Shown: positions 9,451 through 18,913 of the stretch, one piece after another | How positions within the stretch are numbered: position 1 is the stretch's first letter | How the letters are laid out: each line of letters opens with the position of its first letter | DNA from: Proteobacteria bacterium ST_bin16 | GTDB lineage: Bacteria > Pseudomonadota > Gammaproteobacteria > Burkholderiales > Nitrosomonadaceae | DNA length: 64,000 nt | Reading direction: 5' to 3' | NCBI GenBank assembly: GCA_002083595.1 | Contig: MSXT01000012.1 | Span: 10,009 to 74,008 of the forward strand | Program-made: the position numbers and the translations under genes | The notes under the pieces: generated by a model | The model's input: the letters and a program-made list of their open reading frames with translations, nothing else | Databases searched by the model: none | What the model was told of the DNA's origin: nothing

Positions 9451-9724
9451 TACGGGTGTAACCTCGATGTGTATATTCATTAACCTATTAATCTAAAAGC
9501 ATTTGTGTCTGAATATTTGTATGCCGGATGATTTTCCGTTAAATGCCCTTATCGCGGTGTATTTTCAGTGCGGATCAGCTTTACGCAACACTTATACCGT
9601 TCCGCTGTGCATGGCATCTCAGCTTTAATACCGGTCACCGGTTTTTGCGGCGAGTGATAGTAGCCGTTAATTCAGCCCATTTCTATAGGATAAATTCCCT
9701 ATTTTTTAACCGTGGTATATACGC

Positions 9725-9730
9725 TATAAT
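9725..9730 (+). promoter_or_regulatory. Candidate -10 element for the PAS-GGDEF-EAL gene
   Basis: Perfect TATAAT about 100 bp upstream of the start codon at 9830. No good -35 hexamer is seen at 16-18 bp upstream (only a T-rich stretch), so the assignment rests on the -10 alone. Confidence 0.35.
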
Positions 9731-9829
9731 CCGCAGGCATTTGTATTTTAGAGGGAAATTTTATCTCTCGATATCTGGAAATTGAGCAACGGCGCGGCTC
9801 CGAATTTTTTCTTATTGTAAGTTCATTGC

Positions 9830-12800
9830 ATGAATAGTGATGGTTTTGTTCCAAAAGATCCTTTAGATTGCGATGCCGCAATTCCCGCTTCGCTTGTTCT
9901 GAGTGAGCAACAACTGAGAGAGTTGTTCGACGATACAAAAGATTTAATTCAGAGCGTCGCACCGGATGGCCGTCTTCTTTTTGTCAATCGCGCCTGGCGT
10001 GAAGCGCTTGGTTATACCGCCGGCGAAGTGGCAACATTGACTATCTTCAATATCGTTCATCCCAGCCACCATGTGCAGTGTCAGGAATTCATTCAGCGGA
10101 TCATGGCGGGAGAGAATGCCGGATTAATCGAGATCCCTTTTCAGACTAAGGATGGGCAAACCATCATGGTCGAAGGCAATGTCAGCCTGTACGTTGCAGA
10201 TGGCCAGCCGGTTGCGACGCGCGGTATTTTCCGGAATATTACCGGACGTAAAGCGGCCGAGGCGGAAAGTCTGGCGCTGAAGCAAAATCTCGAACACACC
10301 GTAATTCAGCGGACTGCCGAGCTGCAAGCCAGTGAAAAGCGCTTCCGCAATTTGGTCGCCAGCATACCGGGCGCAGTGTATGAATTTTGTGTCGATGCCG
10401 TAGGATGCCGCTCACTTCCCTTCATGAGTGAAGGAATTGAAAATTTAGTGGGATGCACATCGGCCGAATGCATGGCGGATGTTGAAGTTTTGTTTCAAAT
10501 GATACCCAGCGATGCTGTACCGGCTTTGGAAAAATCCATCCGGGATTCCATGGAAAAGCTGGTCCCCTGGTTTTATGAGTTTCCCGTGCAAACCCCCACG
10601 GGGATGAAATGGTTGCGCGGTTATTCAATACCGCAGCGGGAAGCCGATGGCAATACGCGCTGGCACGGTGTATTGGTCGATGTTACCCCGCAGAAGCAAA
10701 TGGAGACTGCATTACGGGAAAATGAGCAGCTTTTCCGCAGTTTGACCGAAGCCGCGTCAGTCGGCATCTTTCGCACGGATGCGGCGGGCAAATGTTTATA
10801 CGTGAATGAACGCTGGTGCCATATGAACGGTCTGGATGCCAGTGCAGCGGCAGGTCATGGATGGATTGCAACCATTCATCCGGAGGACCGGGAAAGAGTC
10901 ATCGCGGAATGGAATGACGCAGTGCAGTGGCAGCAGCCGTTCATGTGCGAATATCGTTTTCAAACTAAAGAACAAACAACGGCCTGGATTCTGGGGCAGG
11001 CACAGGCGGAACGCGATCAGAATGGCGATGTGCGGGGTTTCGTCGGCACAATCACCGATATTACCGACCTGAAAATGAAGGAAGCCGAACTGGCGGAATC
11101 GCGCAATCTGCTGAAAACGATCGTCGATACGGTTCCGGTACGGATTTTCTGGAAGGATAAACAATCGTGTTACCTCGGTTGCAATCCTATTTTTGCGCGC
11201 GATGCCGGGATGACATCGCCGCAGGAGATTATCGGTAAAGTGGATTACGATCTGAGCTGGACAAAGGAACAAGCCGACCACTATCGAAATGACGACAAGC
11301 GGGTGATCAGTTCGGGAACATCCATGCTGTATTACGAAGAACCCTTGAATAATGCCGCCGGTGAAAAGCTTTGGATAGAAACTTCCAAAGTGCCGCTGCT
11401 CAGTACCCGGAAGGAAATCATCGGTGTGCTCGGAATCTATCAGGATGTTTCCAAGCAAAAGCAGGCGAATGACTCGATGCGTCTGGCGGCCGCGATTTAT
11501 CAGTCGAGCAATGAGGCCATTATGGTCATGGATGAGAACAACCGGATTATTCAGGTTAATCCGGCTTTTACCCGCATGACCGGCTACGAGATGGCGGATG
11601 TGCTGGGTAAGGATCCGGCCATGTTCCGCTCAAACCGGCACGATGAAGCTTTTTATCAGGAAATCAAGCGCAAACTCCTGGATGAGGGTCATTGGCAGGG
11701 GGAAATCTGGGATCTGCGCAAGGATGGTTCGGTTTATGCCAAATGGCTCAATATCAGCGTGATCCGTCATCCATCCGGGCATGTGCATTATTACGTTTCG
11801 CAGTTTTCCGATATTACCGAGAAAAAGAAAAAAGACGAAATCATTCTGTTTCAAGCCAATTACGATCCACTGACCGGCTTACCCAACCGTAATTTGTTTA
11901 AAGAGCTGCTGGATCAGGAAATCAAGAAATCGCAGCGCAGCAAGTCACCGCTGTCGTTATTACTGATGGATTTAGATCATTTCAAGGATATCAACGATAC
12001 ACTGGGACATGACAAAGGGGATGAGCTGCTGAGAGAAGTGGCTTCGCGCATTAAATCCTGTGCCAGTAAAACCGATATCGTTGCCCGCTTGGGCGGGGAC
12101 GAGTTTGCGGTAATTTCATCGAAGTGCGGCGATAACAAAGCCGCCGCAACGATTGCGCAGCTCATCACACAGAAACTGAACAAACCTTTTAGACTCCGGC
12201 ATAACCGGGCTGATCACTACATCTCCACCAGTATCGGTATCGTTTTTTATCCGCAAGATGGCGCCGACCGGAAAAGCCTGATGAAACATGCGGACCAGGC
12301 GATGTATGCGGCAAAACTGGAAGGGCGTAACCGTTTTTGCTACTTTACCCCTTCCATGCAACAAGCGGCGCATGAAAAAATGCTGTTGATGCAGGATTTG
12401 CGTCAGGCCATCGTCAAAAACGAACTGCGTGTTTATTATCAGCCGATCCTGGAGTTGTCCAGTGAACGCATTGTTAAAGCCGAAGCGCTGCTGCGCTGGA
12501 ATCATTCGAAACGGGGCATGATCAGTCCGGCCATCTTCATTCCGCTGGCCGAAGAGAGCGGCTTAATCCTGGAAATCGGCGAAATGGTATTCCGCCAATC
12601 GATCGATCTGATCGATCAATGGCGGAAGCGACTGGGTTATGTCATACAAATCAGCGTGAATATTTCACCGATCCAGTTCAAACACATGAACGATTATCAC
12701 TGGATCGACAGTCTGATCCGGCTGGGATTGCCCGGCGACTGCATCAACGTGGAAATTACCGAAGGCTTGCTGTTAAAGGATTCTGCCGTGGTGCAGCAGA

Positions 12801-13156
12801 ACCTGCTGGAACTTCGCAATAATGGCATTGAAGTTTCCATCGATGATTTCGGCACCGGATTTTCCTCGTTATCTTATCTGAAAAAATTCGATATCGATTT
12901 TCTTAAAATCGACTACTCCTTTGTGCATCAATTAATGGGTAATGCAACTGATCGCGCACTGGTGGAAGCTATTATCGTCATGGCGCACAAATTGGATATC
13001 AAGACCATCGCGGAAGGCGTCGAAACCGAAGCGCAGCAGGATTTGCTGACGCATTTCGGCTGCGATTATGTGCAAGGTTTTCTTTATTCGGTTGCGGTTT
13101 CTCAGCAAGAATTTGAGCAATTATTAATCGAACAGGAAAACCGGAAAAAAGCATAA
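9830..13156 (+). CDS. Multi-PAS GGDEF-EAL c-di-GMP signalling protein
   Basis: 1108 residues, no membrane helices, so probably cytoplasmic. About five PAS/PAC units occupy residues 27-150, 165-300, 300-415, 425-545 and 550-670 (for example LVDVTPQK, TITDITDLK, GIYQDVSKQK, SQFSDITEKK at PAC ends). A GGDEF domain follows with an intact GGDEF motif near residue 755 (ARLGGDEFAVI), then an EAL domain with EALLRW near 884 and DDFGTGFSS in the loop-6 region. Both catalytic signatures are intact, so the protein could make and degrade c-di-GMP, with balance set by the PAS inputs. No heme or flavin ligand can be assigned by eye. It stands alone, with a long leader upstream, and is convergent with the guanidine operon. 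Confidence 0.93.
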   Translation: MNSDGFVPKDPLDCDAAIPASLVLSEQQLRELFDDTKDLIQSVAPDGRLLFVNRAWREALGYTAGEVATLTIFNIVHPSHHVQCQEFIQRIMAGENAGLIEIPFQTKDGQTIMVEGNVSLYVADGQPVATRGIFRNITGRKAAEAESLALKQNLEHTVIQRTAELQASEKRFRNLVASIPGAVYEFCVDAVGCRSLPFMSEGIENLVGCTSAECMADVEVLFQMIPSDAVPALEKSIRDSMEKLVPWFYEFPVQTPTGMKWLRGYSIPQREADGNTRWHGVLVDVTPQKQMETALRENEQLFRSLTEAASVGIFRTDAAGKCLYVNERWCHMNGLDASAAAGHGWIATIHPEDRERVIAEWNDAVQWQQPFMCEYRFQTKEQTTAWILGQAQAERDQNGDVRGFVGTITDITDLKMKEAELAESRNLLKTIVDTVPVRIFWKDKQSCYLGCNPIFARDAGMTSPQEIIGKVDYDLSWTKEQADHYRNDDKRVISSGTSMLYYEEPLNNAAGEKLWIETSKVPLLSTRKEIIGVLGIYQDVSKQKQANDSMRLAAAIYQSSNEAIMVMDENNRIIQVNPAFTRMTGYEMADVLGKDPAMFRSNRHDEAFYQEIKRKLLDEGHWQGEIWDLRKDGSVYAKWLNISVIRHPSGHVHYYVSQFSDITEKKKKDEIILFQANYDPLTGLPNRNLFKELLDQEIKKSQRSKSPLSLLLMDLDHFKDINDTLGHDKGDELLREVASRIKSCASKTDIVARLGGDEFAVISSKCGDNKAAATIAQLITQKLNKPFRLRHNRADHYISTSIGIVFYPQDGADRKSLMKHADQAMYAAKLEGRNRFCYFTPSMQQAAHEKMLLMQDLRQAIVKNELRVYYQPILELSSERIVKAEALLRWNHSKRGMISPAIFIPLAEESGLILEIGEMVFRQSIDLIDQWRKRLGYVIQISVNISPIQFKHMNDYHWIDSLIRLGLPGDCINVEITEGLLLKDSAVVQQNLLELRNNGIEVSIDDFGTGFSSLSYLKKFDIDFLKIDYSFVHQLMGNATDRALVEAIIVMAHKLDIKTIAEGVETEAQQDLLTHFGCDYVQGFLYSVAVSQQEFEQLLIEQENRKKA

Positions 13157-13190
13157 GCCCGTCAGTAATCTTGAGGGAGCTGCTCCGGCA

Positions 13191-13880
13191 TTATCGAGCC
13201 AATGTTTTCAGCAGAATCACACTTTCCTTCAAGCGGCTGAGTCCGCGCTCCTGAAAACGCGGATTCTGTGCCAGCACATTGTGCTGCGACAGCAGGGTAA
13301 TTCCGGCATGCGCCTGGAACAGCGCGGTGACTTCATGCAAAGGCACCGCAAAAGGCGGTCCGGTCATCTCATGCTGCGGATAGTCGAGCGTGATGAGCAG
13401 GATGTGCGTATTCGCCGGAACAATCTGCAACAGATGATCCACATAACGCTTGCGCAGATCCGGCGGCAATGCCACCAGCGCGGCGCGGTCGTATACGGCG
13501 CTGACATCGCGCATATCTTCTGCGCTTAAATCGAAAAAATCGCCGCACAAAATAGCGATATCATTCGCTTCCCAGTGCATGAACCGGCTGTGCGCATGGT
13601 TCTGTGGTGTCAAATCGTTTTCGCTGAAAAATGCCTGCGCCGCCGTGGCGCTTAACTCAACGCCTCGCACGGCATGTCCTTGTTGACGCAGCCACAGCAT
13701 ATCGTGACTCTTGCCGCACAGCGGCACGAAGACGGTACTGTCGCGGTTCAGTTGCAACGTGTGCCAGAATTCAAGCAAATACGGATTGATCCCGGTTTGA
13801 TGAAAACCGGTTTCATTCCGCTCCCACCGTTCCAGCCAGTATGCTTTTCTACTTTGCACTTGCGGATTATCGTCAGTCAT
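13191..13880 (-). CDS. tpm: Thiopurine S-methyltransferase-like SAM-dependent methyltransferase
   Basis: 229 residues from the ATG at 13880, which overlaps the carboxylase TGA (ATGA). A farther upstream frame extension has no family counterpart and lies inside the carboxylase. The sequence resembles bacterial TPMT: an N-terminal YWLERWERNETGFHQ and the SAM-binding stretch at about 50-77 (VFVPLCGKSHDMLWL, then GVELS). Members methylate thiopurines and in bacteria selenium or tellurium compounds; the natural substrate is often unknown. Here it is the last gene of the guanidine riboswitch operon, translationally coupled to the carboxylase, an unexpected partner. Whether it acts in guanidine metabolism cannot be told from sequence. 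Confidence 0.9.
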   Translation of the reverse strand: MTDDNPQVQSRKAYWLERWERNETGFHQTGINPYLLEFWHTLQLNRDSTVFVPLCGKSHDMLWLRQQGHAVRGVELSATAAQAFFSENDLTPQNHAHSRFMHWEANDIAILCGDFFDLSAEDMRDVSAVYDRAALVALPPDLRKRYVDHLLQIVPANTHILLITLDYPQHEMTGPPFAVPLHEVTALFQAHAGITLLSQHNVLAQNPRFQERGLSRLKESVILLKTLAR

Positions 13881-16800
13881 GGCGCAGTTTGATGTTTCTG
13901 CAGTACGACGAGCAATTGTCCGGCGGAGACACCATCCCCCTGGCGGCACAGAATGCGTTCAACGGTGCCGCTGAGTGGAGCTTCCACGGCAATTTCCATT
14001 TTCATCGCTTCGATGACGATCAAGACATCACCAGCCTTGACCTGCTGGCCTTCCTGGGCCAGTATTTTCCACACCGTGCCGGTGACCGGCGAAGCGATGG
14101 CGTGACTGCCTTCTGGTAAGTCCAATTCGCTTTGCGCGTCGGCTTCGTCGAGATCCGATTCGCTGGCGAATTCCATTTGTCCGTTGATGCTCCAGCGCTC
14201 GCGTTCGGCTTCAAAGGCGGCTTGCTGCCGGGTTTTGAAGGCATGGATCGCCGCTTGGTTCTGTTGCAGAAACAGGTGATGTTGCTGCAAACTGAACGTG
14301 GTTTCTTCAACGTGCAGTTGAAATTGTCCACGGATGAAATCCTTGCGCAGTTTCAGCAATTCACTTTCGCTGACCGGATAAAAACGGATCTGGTCGAAGA
14401 AACGCAGCAGCCAAGGTTTGCCATCCTTGAAATCGGCGGTTTGGCGGTAGCGGTTCCATACCGGCAGCGTGCGCCCAACGAATTGATAGCCCCCCGGGCC
14501 TTCCATGCCGTAAATGCATAAATACGCCCCGCCAATACCCACGGCATTTTCCGGTGTCCAGGTGCGTGCCGGATTGTATTTGGTGGTCACCAGGCGATGG
14601 CGTGGATCGGCCGGTACGGCGACCGGCGCGCCCAAATACACATCGCCCAAACCGAGAACCAAGTAACTGGCATCAAATACAATACGGTGCACTGCTTCGA
14701 TACTATCCAATCCATTGATACGGCGGATGAATTCGATATTGCTCGGGCACCACGGCGCGTCGCTGCGCACCGATTGCATATATTTTTCAATTGCCAGGCG
14801 TGTTGCCGCATCGTCCCAGGATAGCGGCAGATGCACGATACGAGATGGCACCGCCATGCTGCTGATGTCCGGCAAGGATTGTTCCGCGGCGAGCAAAGTT
14901 TGCAGCAGGCTGTCACGCGGCAGAATTTGCGCGTCGAAATGAATTTGCAGCGAACGGATTCCCGGTGTCAGATCGATAATGCCGGGCAAATTGGCGTGCT
15001 GCATCCATTCCATCAAGGCATGCGCGCGCAAACGCAAATCCAGATCGAGCACCATCGGGCCGTATTCCACCAGCACGTAGCGATCGCCGGATTGCCGGTA
15101 AGTGACTTGCAGTTGCTGCGGGCTTGCTGCAATTTCGTGCAGGACCGGACTCGGCAATGTGGTGATATCGCTGGCGAAGCGCTGTTGCGGCAGCGCGTGC
15201 AGCGAGCGGACAAATTCATTTTGCTGCTTTTCCAGCACTTGTGCTTGTTCCAGCGTCAGCAGCCGGAAACGGATCTGGTCGCCCGGCCTGAGCTGCCCGG
15301 TTTTCCATAATTCGGCATGAGCCACGGTCACTGGACAGACGAAACCGCCCAGGCTCGGGCCGTCCGGCCCCAGAATGATCGGCATGTCGCCGGTAAAATC
15401 GACCGCGCCGATGGCGTACGCCGTATCGTGAATATTGGACGGATGCAAACCGGCCTCGCCACCGTCGCTACGGGCCCACTGCGGTTTCGGGCCGAGCAGG
15501 CGCACGCCGGTGCGGCTGGAGTTGTGATGCACTTTCCAATCCGTGTTGAAGAACGTTTCGATATCCGCATCGGTGAAAAAATCGGGCGCGGCGTGCGGGC
15601 CGTATAAAACACCGATTTCCCATTGATGCGTGTAGCGAGGGATCAATTCCGCTGCTAGCACCGTTTGTGCCGGTTCATATTCCGCCGCGATGTGCAGCAC
15701 ATCGCCTGCCCGCAGCGCACGCCCGGCGTGGCCGCCGAATTGCCCCAGTGTGAAAGTCGATTTGCTGCTCAGATAGTCCGGTACTTGAAATCCGCCTTGC
15801 ACCGCGAGGTATGCCCGGCAACCCTGATCCTTGATTTTGCCGAATTGCAGCACGGCTCCGGCCTTGATTTCGTACGATTGCCATAAGGGCAGCGGCTCGC
15901 TGTCCAAATAGACTTCAATCGTTGCGCCGGTCACGGCGATCAGGCAATCGCTGTTGAAACGCAACGTCGGGCCGGTCAATGTGATTTCCAGCGCTGCCTG
16001 GTCGGCGGAATTATTGACCAGCCGGTTGGCCAAGCGGAGCGCGAGCGCATCCATCGGCCCGGAGGGCGGCACACCGATTTGCCAGTAACCAAGCCGTCCG
16101 GGGTAATCCTGTACGGTGGTTTGCACGCCGGGGACTAAAACGTCCAGGGTATGAGCACGGTAGTGAAAGCCATTGAGAAAGCCGGTGGTGTACTGGCCGT
16201 TCTGAAAAGCGCTGCTGTGCAGAATTTGCTGCAAGTAATCCAGATTGGTTTCGATACCCTGCAACGAACTGCTTTCCAATGCACCCTGCAACCGCGCGAT
16301 GGCTTTTTCCCGGTCCGGCGCGTGCACGATGATTTTCGCCAGCATCGGATCGTAAAACGCGGATACATCGATGCCGCGCTCGACCCAGGTTTCAACGCGC
16401 GCCGATGCGGGAAATTCCGCCGCCGTGAGTGTGCCGCTGGAAGGTTGAAAGTCTTTGGCCGGATTTTCGGCGTAAACCCGCGCTTGAATCGATACGCCAC
16501 GGGGTTCGATGGTGAAGGAATCGAGCGGCGGCAAATCGCCCGCGGCTTGCCGCACCATCCATTCCACCAGGTCAATACCGGTCACTTCCTCGGTTACGCC
16601 ATGTTCAACTTGCAAGCGCGTGTTGACCTCGAGAAAATAGAATTGGCCGTTGGCGGCGTCAAAAATATACTCCACCGTGCCAGCGGATTGATAATTGACC
16701 GCTTTGCCGAGGCGAACCGCCGTGTCCAATAGCGCCTGGCGTAGTGGCGGCGCGAGATGGGGCGCAGGTGTTTCCTCGATGACTTTCTGATTGCGCCGTT

Positions 16801-17491
16801 GCATGGAGCAGTCACGTTCGCCCAATGCGACCACCTGGCCTTTGCCGTCGCCGAAGATCTGCACTTCAATATGGCGTGCCATATCGACAAATTTTTCCAG
16901 AAATAAACCGGCATCCTTGAAATTATTCTGCGCGAGATTCTTGACCGATTCATAAGCGCCGCTCAGCTCATCCTGATTCCAGCACAAACGCATGCCGATG
17001 CCGCCGCCACCGGCGGTGCTTTTCAGCATCACCGGGTAGCCGATATGTTTGGCCTGATGGCAAGCATCGTCGAGATTCGCCAGCAAACCGGTGCCGGGCA
17101 GTAGCGGCACCTGGTTTTCCAGCGCCAAAGCGCGTGCCGTGTGTTTCAGGCCGAACGCGCGCATTTGCTGCGGGGTAGGGCCGATAAAACAAATGCCGTG
17201 CGCCGCGCATTGCCCGGCAAAATCGGCGTTTTCGCTGAGAAACCCGTAGCCGGGATGAATGGCCTGCGCGCCGGATTGCTGCGCGATAGCCAGGATCTTA
17301 TCGGTGCGCAGGTAACTATCGGCCGCGACGCCTTCACCGATGCAATAGGCTTCATCGGCTTCACTGACATGCCGCGATAATGCATCGGCTTCGGTGTATA
17401 CCGCGACGCTGGTGACGTTCATGCGGCGCAGCGTGCGGATGATGCGGCAGGCAATGGCGCCACGGTTGGCGATGAGCACTTTATTGAACAT
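13877..17491 (-). CDS. Biotin-dependent guanidine carboxylase (urea carboxylase family)
   Basis: 1204 residues, full length for urea/guanidine carboxylase. Domains in order: biotin carboxylase with ATP-grasp at about 1-445 (GGGGIGMRLCW, EVNTRLQVEHGVTEE), carboxyltransferase with AHS2/KipA-like then AHS1/KipI-like parts at about 450-1010 (QDYPGRLGYWQIGVPPSGPMD, GPDGPSLGGF), and a C-terminal biotinyl domain with the biotinylated Lys1164 in IEAMKME. The family carboxylates urea or guanidine with ATP and bicarbonate. The guanidine-I riboswitch upstream and the adjacent DUF1989 pair point to guanidine as substrate; that is context-based inference. The start has a strong GGAGG six bases upstream and lies 27 bp after cgdB. 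Confidence 0.95.
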   Translation of the reverse strand: MFNKVLIANRGAIACRIIRTLRRMNVTSVAVYTEADALSRHVSEADEAYCIGEGVAADSYLRTDKILAIAQQSGAQAIHPGYGFLSENADFAGQCAAHGICFIGPTPQQMRAFGLKHTARALALENQVPLLPGTGLLANLDDACHQAKHIGYPVMLKSTAGGGGIGMRLCWNQDELSGAYESVKNLAQNNFKDAGLFLEKFVDMARHIEVQIFGDGKGQVVALGERDCSMQRRNQKVIEETPAPHLAPPLRQALLDTAVRLGKAVNYQSAGTVEYIFDAANGQFYFLEVNTRLQVEHGVTEEVTGIDLVEWMVRQAAGDLPPLDSFTIEPRGVSIQARVYAENPAKDFQPSSGTLTAAEFPASARVETWVERGIDVSAFYDPMLAKIIVHAPDREKAIARLQGALESSSLQGIETNLDYLQQILHSSAFQNGQYTTGFLNGFHYRAHTLDVLVPGVQTTVQDYPGRLGYWQIGVPPSGPMDALALRLANRLVNNSADQAALEITLTGPTLRFNSDCLIAVTGATIEVYLDSEPLPLWQSYEIKAGAVLQFGKIKDQGCRAYLAVQGGFQVPDYLSSKSTFTLGQFGGHAGRALRAGDVLHIAAEYEPAQTVLAAELIPRYTHQWEIGVLYGPHAAPDFFTDADIETFFNTDWKVHHNSSRTGVRLLGPKPQWARSDGGEAGLHPSNIHDTAYAIGAVDFTGDMPIILGPDGPSLGGFVCPVTVAHAELWKTGQLRPGDQIRFRLLTLEQAQVLEKQQNEFVRSLHALPQQRFASDITTLPSPVLHEIAASPQQLQVTYRQSGDRYVLVEYGPMVLDLDLRLRAHALMEWMQHANLPGIIDLTPGIRSLQIHFDAQILPRDSLLQTLLAAEQSLPDISSMAVPSRIVHLPLSWDDAATRLAIEKYMQSVRSDAPWCPSNIEFIRRINGLDSIEAVHRIVFDASYLVLGLGDVYLGAPVAVPADPRHRLVTTKYNPARTWTPENAVGIGGAYLCIYGMEGPGGYQFVGRTLPVWNRYRQTADFKDGKPWLLRFFDQIRFYPVSESELLKLRKDFIRGQFQLHVEETTFSLQQHHLFLQQNQAAIHAFKTRQQAAFEAERERWSINGQMEFASESDLDEADAQSELDLPEGSHAIASPVTGTVWKILAQEGQQVKAGDVLIVIEAMKMEIAVEAPLSGTVERILCRQGDGVSAGQLLVVLQKHQTAP

Positions 17492-17518
17492 ACGATCCTC
17501 CGGAATCTGAAACTGGCG

Positions 17519-18178
17519 TTAATCCCAAATCAGTAAACGTATCGGTGTCGGATTATAGGCATTGCACGGATTGTTCAGTTGCGGACAATTCGAGATCAAT
17601 ACCACGACATCCATTTCCGCGCGCATTTCGACATACTTGCCGGGGGCCGAAACACCATCGGCAAACTCCAGCCCGCCCGTTTCCGTGACCGGCACGTTCA
17701 TGAAGAAGTTGATGTTGCTGGGCAGGTCGCGTTTGCTCATGCCCAATTGCTGGCACAGCGGATCATGCGCCAAGGCGTGCAGAAAATTATCGCGGCAACT
17801 GTGCATCGGTAATTTTTCCAAGGCATAGCGCACGGTGTTGCTTTCCGCCGCGCAAGCGCCACCCAATGTGTCGTGCCGTCCGCACGTATCGGCAGTGATG
17901 GTCAGCATGACATTGCCGGAATTGGAATACAACTTGCTGCCGGTCGTCAGGTACAGCTTATTCTGGCGGCTGACGGTATCGGTTGTGCTATAGCGCTCTT
18001 GCGCGTCATGCGCGTTATAAAACAGCGTGTCGACCGCTTGGTTGCCTTCCAGATCGACGATACGGAATGTTTGCCCGCGTTTGATTCCTTTGACCCACGG
18101 TTCACCGGCCGGGCAGATTTCATCGATCACTGCTTGGCTGGGATCGAGCTGGCTTACAAATAGAGTAGAGGTATTCAT
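17519..18178 (-). CDS. cgdB: Carboxyguanidine deiminase subunit, urea amidolyase-associated protein 2 (DUF1989)
   Basis: 219 residues of the DUF1989 family formerly called urea amidolyase-associated protein 2. With its partner it forms carboxyguanidine deiminase, which converts the carboxylase product to allophanate and releases ammonia. Conserved features are GNQAVDTLFYNA, a probable metal-binding cluster TADTCGRHDTLGGACAAES around residues 96-115, and SNINFFMNVPV near 155. The ATG overlaps the stop of the preceding deiminase gene (ATGA), so the two subunits are probably made in equal amounts. The A/B naming follows similarity to UAAP2 and could be swapped. Confidence 0.88.
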   Translation of the reverse strand: MNTSTLFVSQLDPSQAVIDEICPAGEPWVKGIKRGQTFRIVDLEGNQAVDTLFYNAHDAQERYSTTDTVSRQNKLYLTTGSKLYSNSGNVMLTITADTCGRHDTLGGACAAESNTVRYALEKLPMHSCRDNFLHALAHDPLCQQLGMSKRDLPSNINFFMNVPVTETGGLEFADGVSAPGKYVEMRAEMDVVVLISNCPQLNNPCNAYNPTPIRLLIWD

Positions 18179-18900
18179 TTTTCACCCTCGCAATAAAAGT
18201 GTTGCGCGTTCTGCAGTGCGCGGATATTTTCGGCGATATGCAGGCATTCGCTGGCCGCATCCGGTGGCGTATCAAACAGTTCCAGATTGACCGCGCCGGG
18301 TTGATACGGCTTTCCCGGATCCAGCGGATGCGGCGCGGCGGACAATATCATTAAGGTATTCATGACAAAGCTGAGGTCGACATAATCGCCTGCTTTGCTG
18401 TGATTGACATGATATTGCAGTTCTCCCAAGTGATCGGCAGTCACTTTGCTGAAAAAATTGATATTGGCGACGACATCGCGCATGCCCAATCCCCATTTGC
18501 CCAATTCGATCAACATGCCATCCAGGCCGCTGCGGAACATTTCATTGCGGTGCTCCTGATAGCGAGCGGTGCCATATTTTTGCTGGATCAGATTGGCATC
18601 GCTCAGGCCGCATACGGTATCGTTCCAACCGGCGGTATCCGCTGTGATGCAACAAAACATCCGTCCCATATCGGAATGGCATGCATGACCTTTGGTAAGG
18701 CGAAAAGTATGCTGCGATTTCAGGGTGTCCGCCATGTTGTAGCGTTCCAGCTTTTCTTCCTGATTGAAGAATAGCACAGCGGCGTTGGCGCCTCCGTTGA
18801 CGTCGGTCAGACGAAGCGTGGTGCCGCGGCGCAATACCCCGGACCAGTGGCATCCGCCCGGAATGAGTTGTTGCCAGATGGGTTTATTGTGTTGATTCAT
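18175..18900 (-). CDS. cgdA: Carboxyguanidine deiminase subunit, urea amidolyase-associated protein 1 (DUF1989)
   Basis: 241 residues, DUF1989 family, paralogous to the next gene. Matching segments include GGANAAVLFFNQEEKLERYN, ITADTAGWNDTVCG and VANINFFSKVT. It lacks one of the two cysteines that its partner carries in the TADTCGRHDTLGGAC cluster, so the subunits are not equivalent; the active site may sit in only one or at their interface. The start follows the permease stop by 13 bp with GAGGAATTC as ribosome site. It is the second gene of the riboswitch operon. Confidence 0.88.
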   Translation of the reverse strand: MNQHNKPIWQQLIPGGCHWSGVLRRGTTLRLTDVNGGANAAVLFFNQEEKLERYNMADTLKSQHTFRLTKGHACHSDMGRMFCCITADTAGWNDTVCGLSDANLIQQKYGTARYQEHRNEMFRSGLDGMLIELGKWGLGMRDVVANINFFSKVTADHLGELQYHVNHSKAGDYVDLSFVMNTLMILSAAPHPLDPGKPYQPGAVNLELFDTPPDAASECLHIAENIRALQNAQHFYCEGEK

Positions 18901-18913
18901 GATGAATTCCTCA

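Larger units (their letters stand above)
9187..9829. other. 643-bp intergenic region upstream of the PAS-GGDEF-EAL gene
   Basis: No convincing gene is present. It holds the 12-bp hairpin at 9201-9226, an 11-nt inverted repeat (GAATGTAAAAA at 9270-9280 with TTTTTACATTC at 9311-9321), the CRP-type palindrome at 9435-9450 and a consensus TATAAT at 9725-9730. The region is AT-rich compared with its neighbours. Confidence 0.6.

Noticed and set aside
9543..9785. 80-codon frame in the leader of the PAS gene
   Set aside because: No ribosome site, odd composition rich in Phe, Arg and Tyr, and it covers a consensus -10 element.
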